Assembly: GCA_027620655.1 (NCBI GenBank)
Contig: JAQCDS010000004.1
Location: 1 to 64,000, forward strand
Reading direction: 5' to 3'
Source: Bacteroidota bacterium
GTDB lineage: Bacteria; Bacteroidota; Bacteroidia; Flavobacteriales; Flavobacteriaceae
DNA length: 64,000 nt
In this document: positions 36,011-43,738 of the stretch, in pieces
Position numbering within the stretch: the stretch's first letter is position 1
Layout of the letters: every line of letters begins with the position of its first letter
Notes under the pieces: generated by a model
The model's input: only the letters and a program-made list of their open reading frames with translations
Told to the model about the DNA's origin: nothing
The model's database searches: none
Made by a program: the position numbers and the translations under genes

Positions 36011-37084
36011 ATGCAAAAGGTTAATTTCTTTATTCTAAAACATATATTAGGATTAGACCCATATGTTTTAAAGCAAGAAAAAGAAAAAGGGAGTAATAGT
36101 GGGTTGTTTTTTTCAATATTCACATTTTCTTTCCTGATTATTTTCTTTATAACGCTATTAAAATCCGTGCAGGCGATTTTGTATGACATGCCTTATTGGG
36201 CTGTAATAATAATTTGCTTTGTTGCATTTTTACCCTTTTATAATGTTTTTTCATTTGCTTTAGTTTCTTGGAGATCCCATAATAGTTTTCTAGGTCAAAG
36301 CGATAAAACCAAGTTTTCTGATTTTATCTCTTCGACTGTAACCTTATTAACACGTTGTGTTTTTTTGTTTTTGACTTTAGGGCTCTTTATTGGATTGTCT
36401 TATACGCTGTTGAATCAGCAATCGGTCTCACAAGACATTAAAGGATTTAAAAATAGTTTAGTTTCAGATTACCAAAATAACCTAAATGAGCAAGTTGAAA
36501 TTGATAAAAAAATTGAAAGTAGAGAATACAATGACGTTATAAATGAAATTTACAATCTTGAGGATAAGATTGCTAACTCAAATTCTAGGTTAGACAGTCT
36601 AAGTTATCTAAGTCTAATAAAACCACTACTTGAAAGAAGAGACATCTTAGCAAAAGGAATCCAAGTCATTGAACAAGAACTATTGGCCGACTCTGACCAA
36701 AAACTAAAAAAATATAAGGCTAAGATTAATAAAAATCCATTTTTTCTTAAGTCGCTAATTTTGCTTTCGGAAAGGCCCTCATTTTTAACTTATATGGGAC
36801 TGATCTTAGCCATTTTTGGTGTGTTTATGTTTATGTTTTGGTGGCGGTTTGTTAGGTCAAAGTCAATTTATTTTAAAATAGACAATCACCTTCATAAGAA
36901 TGCCATTCTTCGCACCTCAACTCCAATAGTAAAAAGGACCATTCAAATTGTGAAATCAAAATTCAACTATGATTACAAAATACAGTTTCCATTAGAAAAG
37001 GAACCCACTAGAGAAGACGTAGAGCCAGAAGTCATTATGGGCAGAGAGGATTTTATAACTAAGCTAAGAAAAAATGAGTTATAA
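36011..37084 (+). CDS. DUF4407-like second coiled-coil membrane protein
   Basis: A 357-residue protein with three N-terminal membrane helices (about 32-55, 60-80, 110-135), a coiled coil (about 145-245), a last helix (about 258-280) and a basic cytosolic tail. Topology and size mirror the preceding DUF4407 protein although sequence similarity is low; its beginning (FILKHILGLDPYVLK) may correspond to the DUF4407 WWCCGADKKIL segment. A diverged paralogue or partner. It overlaps the next gene by 11 bases. Confidence 0.65.
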   Translation: MQKVNFFILKHILGLDPYVLKQEKEKGSNSGLFFSIFTFSFLIIFFITLLKSVQAILYDMPYWAVIIICFVAFLPFYNVFSFALVSWRSHNSFLGQSDKTKFSDFISSTVTLLTRCVFLFLTLGLFIGLSYTLLNQQSVSQDIKGFKNSLVSDYQNNLNEQVEIDKKIESREYNDVINEIYNLEDKIANSNSRLDSLSYLSLIKPLLERRDILAKGIQVIEQELLADSDQKLKKYKAKINKNPFFLKSLILLSERPSFLTYMGLILAIFGVFMFMFWWRFVRSKSIYFKIDNHLHKNAILRTSTPIVKRTIQIVKSKFNYDYKIQFPLEKEPTREDVEPEVIMGREDFITKLRKNEL

Positions 37085-38447
37085 AATCCATGTCACTTTA
37101 GGTGAGTTTGCTTCAGCTTTTAAAGCCAAAAAAAATTCTGGAATAGGAAATTTTGATACGTTCTCTCAAATAAAAGAATTTCATGATATCAAATTAACAG
37201 GTGAGAGAAAGTTCAATATTACAGAAATAGACACTGTTTATGAAATAAAGGAGTTTAATGAATTGGTTGATTGCCCTAAAATTATTGTAGAAACCCCATC
37301 AAATGTAGAGACCAAGTTCCCCGCAAATAAAAGAGTATTTCCAAACCCTCAAAATAAAAATTATAAGCTACTAACCATCCTCAATCCTATTTTTGATAAT
37401 GTTACTACAGATGCAAAAGATCCGCTGTTTATTTATGGTTTCTTACAAGGTAAGTGTTTGATTTATAAAAAAGTTTGGACCCCAAAAAAATCTAAGTCAA
37501 AGCCTGACAAGAAAGAATTGAAAACAGTTATAAAGAGTGAGATTTCAGCTGTTGAAGACAGGGCTTGTTTTGATAGCGGGGAGCGACAAAAAAGTTGCTT
37601 TAATAACGGCTTACTTTCTGGAAAAAAGCCATGCTTTGATTCAAGTTATGGTATGCAACACGGTTTAATGTCTAAGCCTTGTTTTAGAAATACGTTATAT
37701 CCGAATCAAACAGGATGCTATTCGAATTCTGTAGGGTGTCTTTCTGGTCCACAAATTGCGGGTGCCCCCTCTCCATGTTTTTCGGGATGTTTTGGATTAG
37801 GGTGTTTTAATTCTGGTTGTTTTGGAAATAGCTGTTTTGGTTCAGGCTTAACAAGCCCTTGCTTTAATTCTCCAGTATTAAGAGCATTATTTAATTTATT
37901 TGGTTTGTTCAGTCTTTTTGTGATTTTAATGTATCTCATATGTAATTTAGGGGGATCTGTTGTGAGTATACCCAATTTCGAAGACATCACAGAGACTGAT
38001 CAAACCAAGATAATTAAGCCAGATTCTTTAATGGTTAATCAAGAAAAAGTTGTGAACCCCATCAAAGAGTCAGAAATCATTGACATTGGAAGTACAGACA
38101 GAGTTTTTCTATATGTCGGAGATTTTGAAGATGAAGATGAAGATACCGTTAACTTATTTTTCAATGATGAGCTTATAGCAAGTAACTTAGAACTTAAAAA
38201 TAATCTTAAACAGTTTGAACTCACAGATGTTGTGCCCAAACATATCAACACACTTAGAGTAGAGGCTGTATCAAATGGATATGGCCCACCATGTACAACG
38301 TTTTATTATGTCTGTAAAAATTGTTTTGGCAAAGAGGAATGCTTTGATAAATATAAAATTAACCTATTGGCTGGAAAGGATGACAACAAACGAACGGGAG
38401 AAATATATTTTTATATCAATGAATTGGATTGTGTTTATGAACAATAG
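37074..38447 (+). CDS. Single-pass membrane protein with Cys-Phe repeat segment
   Basis: A 457-residue protein of unknown family. Residues 1-130 form a soluble cytosolic domain. Residues 165-264 contain 12 Cys, ten of them in CF pairs (SCF, PCF, GCF) within Gly/Ser/Pro-rich sequence. One membrane helix (about 268-292) follows, then an extracytoplasmic domain (about 310-457) with strands around DEDTVNLFFNDELI, like the short beta domains found in Bacteroidota surface proteins, and five more Cys. The Cys segment lies on the cytosolic side by charge, where free thiols or metal or lipid attachment are possible. Neighbouring proteins have shorter versions of the same motif just before their membrane helices. 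Confidence 0.65.
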   Translation: MSYKIHVTLGEFASAFKAKKNSGIGNFDTFSQIKEFHDIKLTGERKFNITEIDTVYEIKEFNELVDCPKIIVETPSNVETKFPANKRVFPNPQNKNYKLLTILNPIFDNVTTDAKDPLFIYGFLQGKCLIYKKVWTPKKSKSKPDKKELKTVIKSEISAVEDRACFDSGERQKSCFNNGLLSGKKPCFDSSYGMQHGLMSKPCFRNTLYPNQTGCYSNSVGCLSGPQIAGAPSPCFSGCFGLGCFNSGCFGNSCFGSGLTSPCFNSPVLRALFNLFGLFSLFVILMYLICNLGGSVVSIPNFEDITETDQTKIIKPDSLMVNQEKVVNPIKESEIIDIGSTDRVFLYVGDFEDEDEDTVNLFFNDELIASNLELKNNLKQFELTDVVPKHINTLRVEAVSNGYGPPCTTFYYVCKNCFGKEECFDKYKINLLAGKDDNKRTGEIYFYINELDCVYEQ

Positions 38448-38452
38448 TAAAG

Positions 38453-39595
38453 ATGAATTATAGATACGCAGAAATAAATATTGAGGACATTAACTCATGG
38501 GACGAAATTGTTGTAAGCAGTGGAGTCCATGTTATTAATAATGTGATAAACGTTACAGCTAAGGAATATTCATCTTTGGCTAAAAATTCTATTGAGGAAT
38601 CAGGCGCAGAAAAAATACTGAACCTTAAGTTTATTCCAGACTCAAGTATTAATGGCCATTATAAATTGATGAATTATTTTGCCATTTCTGAAGACGGGAA
38701 GTCTAATGAGGTGTATTTAAAATTAATAGATCAAAGAGGTGAGGAAAATACCAGTCAATTTTCAACAAAAAACACCAAAGAAAAAATCTTCACAAATCCA
38801 GGCTTTGATTCAAATTTAGCTCAAAGATCGCCATTTAATCAACAATCGGGCTGTATGAGGAATCCTTTGTTTTCTGGCTGTTGGAATATGATGTCACTAT
38901 TTGGGGTATTACTTTTTTTGGGGGGATTATTTTCAATTTACAACAACGACTATAACTGGATTAATAGCCTTTCAGGCAATTGTCAAAACTGCTTGGTAGA
39001 TGTAGATAAACTATGGCAAGGGGACAGCCAGGAAATAAAAAAGGACAGTTTAATATCCTCAAAAAAGACTCCACTAGTTTTTTTGGACTCCTTAAATTTG
39101 AAACAATCAGAATTTATTGACATCAGTTTATTATGGTTTTCAAAAAACGATATGGATTTGATATTGGTCGGACCAGATGGAGAACTATTATGGAAAGACA
39201 ATCCAACAACAGGGTATGGAACCATGGACATTTCCATGAACGACTCAAGGCTTGATTCCCTACGAAATTACAGTATGATGCTGTCATTAAAAGAGGCCAA
39301 AACAACTGCCTATGAACATTTATATATCGATAAAAATATTTCTTTAAAATCAGGAACGTATTCACTGTATGTTTTGAATTCAGATAAAAGAGAAAATTGT
39401 AATCTAAAAGATCAATACATAATAAGATATATTCAAAATAATGTGACTAAACACTATAAAGGCGAGTTGGGAAATTCCTTGAACAATAGATGCCTTGGCG
39501 AGAAGTTTTTTAAACAAGTATATTCACAGAAGAGCTTGGAAAAAAACCTTCAAAATGGTGTTGCACATTTCATTCTAGATATTGAAATTAATTAA
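38453..39595 (+). CDS. Single-pass membrane protein with YfaP/DUF2135-like domain
   Basis: A 380-residue protein. The N-terminal cytosolic domain (1-105) is followed by a linker with GCMRNPLFSGCW (about 133-144), one membrane helix (about 146-163), and an extracytoplasmic domain with MDLILVGPDGELLWKDNP, a TMDISMNDS strand, EHLYID and SGTYSLYVLNS, the pattern of YfaP/DUF2135-type beta-sandwich domains. It is laid out like the preceding Cys-Phe protein, so the two look like paralogous adaptors. It overlaps the next gene by one base (TAATG). Confidence 0.65.
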   Translation: MNYRYAEINIEDINSWDEIVVSSGVHVINNVINVTAKEYSSLAKNSIEESGAEKILNLKFIPDSSINGHYKLMNYFAISEDGKSNEVYLKLIDQRGEENTSQFSTKNTKEKIFTNPGFDSNLAQRSPFNQQSGCMRNPLFSGCWNMMSLFGVLLFLGGLFSIYNNDYNWINSLSGNCQNCLVDVDKLWQGDSQEIKKDSLISSKKTPLVFLDSLNLKQSEFIDISLLWFSKNDMDLILVGPDGELLWKDNPTTGYGTMDISMNDSRLDSLRNYSMMLSLKEAKTTAYEHLYIDKNISLKSGTYSLYVLNSDKRENCNLKDQYIIRYIQNNVTKHYKGELGNSLNNRCLGEKFFKQVYSQKSLEKNLQNGVAHFILDIEIN

Positions 39596-41337
39596 TGAGA
39601 GTTGAGAAGTTAATATATGGTCCTATTTCTGGCTGGTTTAAAAGCGAATCTGGAAATATCATGGAAAATAGCATGACATCTTACACCCCTAAGTTTGATC
39701 GTATTGTACTTCAAGATTTTAAAACAAAAACAATTAAAGACAAACCATTGTCTCTATTTAAAACTGGTAAATATGTTTGGTTAGAAAAACAAGAAGTCTT
39801 ATTAAAAAAAGCGGAAGATCAGTATCAAATTAAATTTAGCGAATGTATTCTCAATGAATTGAAAATCAATGAAATCATTACAGACGTAAAAGGACAACAA
39901 TACGCCAAATATGAAGCCATATTTTATGCTGTTATAAGCTATGATACAATACAGAAAGCGATAGTTGATAAACCAACCAAGGTTGAGAAAACCACAAATT
40001 TGGTTAATAAAACAGCGACAGATAAGCGTGTTGATCCTATTGTCATTGAAGAAATTCCCCAAAAAACAGGATGTTTCTCAAGGGGTATATCTTCATCTTC
40101 AGACATTAACAGTCATACAACTTATGGATTTTTTGGTAATAGATCCTATAAAAATAAGCGGGAACACTTTAATCAAATTTTTAAAGTCAATAAAGAATTT
40201 TTTAGCTCTTCCCTTAAAGAAGGTGGTGCTAATTTCAGATCAACACTAAATACTCAAAAAAATCAATTTTTTCAAAGAACAACAGTTCAAAAAGACCCGA
40301 TGAGATCCATTGGGAGTTCATTTTTTAATGTGTTAAAATTTATTTTAGCCCTACTGTTGATACCAACATGGTTATATTTTTCAGTTGGTGAAATTAATGG
40401 AACCTTTCTTGTTTTTCTTGTCTTTTTTATTTTAGCTCTTTACTTTTCTTTCTTCAACAGTAAATTTAGGGGCAGTTTTATTGGTAGATTACTGCGATTT
40501 TTAATTAATGGATTTACAATTTTAGCTCTTTTTGGAATTATTAGTTTCCTATTGAGTTATGCAGATACAGATGATTTTGACTATGAAAGAGATGATGATA
40601 ATGAGACCGAATATGTTGAGATTGAGGAAGATTCATTACAACAGTCCGATAAGCTATTTATTAATCAACACAAATGGAATGATTTTAAGGGAAATCGGTA
40701 TGAAGAAAAATTTGTTGCTAGTTTGAATGACTACAGGGAATCTAACAAGTTTTTAAATCAACTCGAGATTAGACAAGATTATTATTTTTGGGGGAATTTA
40801 TACAAAAACGCTTCAGATTTTGAAAAAACAAAGATGGATTCTATCAGAAAAATGTTTATTGACTTAAAGCCGTCAAATAGCATTAAGGCATTAAAACCTA
40901 TTGATCAGCTTAATGCTATTTTAACTTCCATTCAGGCTATTCCTTATTATCTTGTTCACGAAGGAAGCTGTCAACAATCTGCCTATTTGAGTGTTTTCTC
41001 CAGACAATATCATCAACAAAATCAACCTTGTAAACCAAATACTAAATATGGTTTGTCGATGCCTTCAGAATTTATAGCAAATTTCAAGGGCGATTGCGAC
41101 ACAAGAGCTTTGTTCCTTTACAGTATTTTAAAAGAACGTGGCTTGGATGTTGCAGTTTTAGTGAGTGAACAATATGGGCATGCTATTTTAGGAATTAATA
41201 TTCCAGGAAAAGGAAAATATGTCACAAAAAACGGAAAAAAATATCTAACTTTTGAAACTACTTCCAAAGGATGGAAAATTGGTCAATTACCACCAAATTG
41301 CTCCAATACAAGGTATTGGAAAGTAGCTTTAAATTAA
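39595..41337 (+). CDS. Membrane protein with transglutaminase-like protease domain
   Basis: A 580-residue protein. Cytosolic N-terminal domain (1-125), a GCF motif near 158, two or three membrane helices (about 240-315), a very acidic spacer (about 325-350), then an extracytoplasmic domain ending in a transglutaminase/papain-like fold: GDCDTRALFL (C501), YGHAILGI (H529) and TFETT (E554), a plausible Cys-His-Glu triad. It may cut or cross-link envelope proteins or peptidoglycan. It has the same build (soluble head, GC motif, membrane helix, outer domain) as the two genes before it. An extra Cys in GSCQQSAYL could be regulatory. Confidence 0.7.
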   Translation: MRVEKLIYGPISGWFKSESGNIMENSMTSYTPKFDRIVLQDFKTKTIKDKPLSLFKTGKYVWLEKQEVLLKKAEDQYQIKFSECILNELKINEIITDVKGQQYAKYEAIFYAVISYDTIQKAIVDKPTKVEKTTNLVNKTATDKRVDPIVIEEIPQKTGCFSRGISSSSDINSHTTYGFFGNRSYKNKREHFNQIFKVNKEFFSSSLKEGGANFRSTLNTQKNQFFQRTTVQKDPMRSIGSSFFNVLKFILALLLIPTWLYFSVGEINGTFLVFLVFFILALYFSFFNSKFRGSFIGRLLRFLINGFTILALFGIISFLLSYADTDDFDYERDDDNETEYVEIEEDSLQQSDKLFINQHKWNDFKGNRYEEKFVASLNDYRESNKFLNQLEIRQDYYFWGNLYKNASDFEKTKMDSIRKMFIDLKPSNSIKALKPIDQLNAILTSIQAIPYYLVHEGSCQQSAYLSVFSRQYHQQNQPCKPNTKYGLSMPSEFIANFKGDCDTRALFLYSILKERGLDVAVLVSEQYGHAILGINIPGKGKYVTKNGKKYLTFETTSKGWKIGQLPPNCSNTRYWKVALN

Positions 41338-41348
41338 TCTTTACACAC

Positions 41349-41861
41349 ATGGATCAATTATTATTAAAAAATCTATTACTCTTAGCCATACTCTTGACAG
41401 TTGGAATTGTTTTTAGCTTCGTGGCGATTAAGCTAATTATTCAAATTTTTAAGCGCGGATTAGACATGGGGGAAGCTTTAAAGAATCCCGCTATTGTGAT
41501 CTTATTTAGTGCATCTATTCTTTGTATGGGTATCTTATTTTCAAGCTTACATGACCCATTATACGAAATATATCGGATATTGGAACAAACCGATGATGTG
41601 GTTTGGCAATCTATAAAATATACTTTGATATTTTTAGGGGTATCTTTTGTAGTTTGGTTGTTGGTTATTGGGTCTGCTATTTCTATAGTCTCCCTCAGCA
41701 CAAAAACAATAAAAGAAACCGATGAGATTAATGCAGGGAATTGGAAAATTGGACTATTTCTAGCGGCTATAATTATTACTCTAACATTACTTACAGCTTC
41801 GCCTTTAGCCAGCGTAATGGAGTCTATAATCCCTTACCCAGAACTTCCAGATTTATTTTAA
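41349..41861 (+). CDS. Four-helix membrane protein, hypothetical
   Basis: A 170-residue hydrophobic protein with four predicted membrane helices (about 5-30, 45-65, 85-115, 135-157). The frame opens at 41271 inside the transglutaminase-like gene, but the ATG at 41349 (MDQLLLKNLLLLAI) gives a normal membrane start 11 bases after the previous stop. No family recognised. Part of the plus-strand membrane locus. Confidence 0.6.
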   Translation: MDQLLLKNLLLLAILLTVGIVFSFVAIKLIIQIFKRGLDMGEALKNPAIVILFSASILCMGILFSSLHDPLYEIYRILEQTDDVVWQSIKYTLIFLGVSFVVWLLVIGSAISIVSLSTKTIKETDEINAGNWKIGLFLAAIIITLTLLTASPLASVMESIIPYPELPDLF

Positions 41862-41880
41862 ATCATCTAATTACTCTGTT

Positions 41881-42369
41881 TTGAAATCAACAATCTCTTT
41901 AATTCAAAATTATGAGAAATTATTAGAAGGTGGAGTAGATTTAAATTATAAGAGAAAGTATAAACGCATTATTACTTTTGATACTCTCTCAAAATTATAT
42001 CAAACTTACTTTAGGCATCTTTCTTTTACAGCTAATGAAGAAATTAAAGTATCAAAGGAGGATAAAGACATTGTTATTTTTCTCTTAAGAGTACATTTTA
42101 GGCAATGGATTGAGGTAGAGGGATTCAATATCACAGTGTACAAAGATTTTCCACAACAATTTGAAGTTATAAAGGAGGTTAATAAATACAACCATTATTT
42201 TACACCAAGGACATTTGTGGTGGGAGAGGTCTTGTTTTACAGTAATTCAGTTTATGGCAGTTGCAACTTTTTAAATGGCATACCGTTAGCGGAGTCTCTA
42301 GAGCCCGTTGAGGGAACTACTATCATAGCAACCACTCAGATAAATTACGGTTATATAAAACCAAAATAA
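41881..42369 (+). CDS. Hypothetical protein (162 aa)
   Basis: Not recognised. Soluble, mixed alpha/beta, no signal peptide. The N-terminus is helical (ISLIQNYEKLLEGGVDL); the C-terminus is beta-rich with FVVGEVLFYSNSVYGSCNF. The start is a TTG at 41881; no ATG lies near it. Last gene of the plus-strand membrane locus, convergent with the minus-strand lipoprotein cluster with a 4-base gap and no visible terminator. Confidence 0.55.
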   Translation: MKSTISLIQNYEKLLEGGVDLNYKRKYKRIITFDTLSKLYQTYFRHLSFTANEEIKVSKEDKDIVIFLLRVHFRQWIEVEGFNITVYKDFPQQFEVIKEVNKYNHYFTPRTFVVGEVLFYSNSVYGSCNFLNGIPLAESLEPVEGTTIIATTQINYGYIKPK

Positions 42370-42373
42370 TATA

Positions 42374-42949
42374 TTAATTAAGAAGTTTTTCGGTTTTATC
42401 AATTCTATCAAATAAAATTTTAACCATAGTTTTTTCTTCATCATATCCATCCTCTCCTTTTTCATAAATTAGTTGATAATATGAATCATACACAGCATCT
42501 GGTAATTTTAAAGCCCATTTTTTAGCTGTCTTATATTTTTCTTCGTCTATTAAACGATCAACAATAAAGGAAATAATTGTAAATTGAGCTCCATAATAAA
42601 GACCTGGCCTATAATCGTTATATTCTGTAAAATGGTTTTTGCCTTCCGAAATTGTATTAAAAGATCTATTGAAGTCATTATCTCTTGCCCAATACAAGGC
42701 TTCTTCAATAATAATTTTTTGCATATTCTCAGCTCTAACTCCACCAATAGCATCATCATTTAAAAGATTCGCTATCTTTCTAGCTGAAACAAAATCATAT
42801 ATTGACAAGCAATCATCTACAGATTTACAACTTAAATCTTCAATTAAATTAGATAAATCTTCTTTTCTTTGATCTCTCCTTTTTTCTGAATCTGACTTAC
42901 AAGAAAAAGCTAAAGAAGTTAAAATTAGCCCAAATAATAGTTTTTTCAT
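42374..42949 (-). CDS. Small lipoprotein, paralogue of 43173-43730
   Basis: A 191-residue lipoprotein: signal peptide with lipobox LAFSC (C17), then a charged linker and helices. It shares with the 185-residue protein two genes upstream the pattern C-x4-DCLS-x-Y-(D/N)-F-x3-R in the mature N-terminus, a KKW..(R/K)LP segment near the end and overall length, so the two are paralogues, probably TPR-like. Its ATG overlaps the stop of a broken TerB-like ORF (ATGA). Role unknown. Confidence 0.65.
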   Translation of the reverse strand: MKKLLFGLILTSLAFSCKSDSEKRRDQRKEDLSNLIEDLSCKSVDDCLSIYDFVSARKIANLLNDDAIGGVRAENMQKIIIEEALYWARDNDFNRSFNTISEGKNHFTEYNDYRPGLYYGAQFTIISFIVDRLIDEEKYKTAKKWALKLPDAVYDSYYQLIYEKGEDGYDEEKTMVKILFDRIDKTEKLLN

Positions 42950-43146
42950 TTTAGATTATATTTTTTCGACAATCTTTTTTGAAGATCGTTATTTTTATTA
43001 AACTTATAAATTAAATATTTACCCTCGTCCTTGTCGTGGCCTTCATTAATAGCTTTTTTTATAATAACTTGACGTTCTTTTTCACTTAATTTTCCATCTG
43101 TTTATGCAGATTCTATTAAGTCATTTATATCATCTGATAATTTCAT
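42946..43146 (-). pseudogene. Small TerB-like ORF interrupted by a nonsense codon
   Basis: From the ATG at 43146 the frame reads MKLSDDINDLIESA, then TAA at codon 15 (43102-43104), then continues in the same frame for 51 codons (TDGKLSEKERQVIIKKAINE...) to a TGA that overlaps the next gene's ATG. The LIESA-x-DGKLSEKERQ pattern is that of short TerB-like helical domains. The frame, tight spacing and conserved pattern on both sides show that it was a gene; a single base change explains the stop (a sequencing error is possible). Confidence 0.7.
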
Positions 43147-43172
43147 GGTATAAAAATTTATTTGGAATTAAA

Positions 43173-43730
43173 CTATTCATTTAGTGCCTTTTCAAAGTCT
43201 TTTATTTTTTTCATTGTAACTGATCTCATTTTAGGTGCTTCATCGTATTTGTATGGGGAACTTTTTTGAGTCCATCCATCAGTTTTAGCCTCTGGCAACC
43301 TGAAACACCATTTTTTAGCTTCTTTAAATTTCTCCTGAGACAATAAATTATCTATTACTTGATTAATCACTTTATATAAAGCTAAATTATATGATTGTTC
43401 ATCAAAAATATCTGAACCGTCATGAACAAATTTCATTTTTTCTTCTTTCACAATTGATAGTGCTTTTTCGTAGTTACCTTCATTAAACCAATAGTCTGAC
43501 TCCTGATTTATTATTTCTCTCCATCCAAAATCATATTGCGCTTGTTCAGTGAACGACATGTACTCAGTTTTTGATTTAATTAAATTTACATAAGCCCTAG
43601 CTCCTTCAAAATTATATTTTGAAAGACAATCTTCTATACCATTACATCCAAATTGATTTTTAAGTTTTGATTCTTCAGAACAAGAATATGAAGTCAATAG
43701 AACAATAAAGAAAAACCTAATTAATTTCAT
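43173..43730 (-). CDS. Small lipoprotein, paralogue of 42374-42949
   Basis: A 185-residue lipoprotein: signal peptide with lipobox TSYSC (C17), then a helical domain starting GCNGIEDCLSKYNFEGAR, which resembles its paralogue's CKSVDDCLSIYDFVSAR. Later helices contain KKWCFRLPEAKTDG, again paralleled by KKWALKLPDAVYDS in the other copy. The repeats of helices suggest a TPR-like scaffold in the periplasm. Part of the minus-strand cluster. Confidence 0.65.
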   Translation of the reverse strand: MKLIRFFFIVLLTSYSCSEESKLKNQFGCNGIEDCLSKYNFEGARAYVNLIKSKTEYMSFTEQAQYDFGWREIINQESDYWFNEGNYEKALSIVKEEKMKFVHDGSDIFDEQSYNLALYKVINQVIDNLLSQEKFKEAKKWCFRLPEAKTDGWTQKSSPYKYDEAPKMRSVTMKKIKDFEKALNE

Positions 43731-43738
43731 GAGATATA

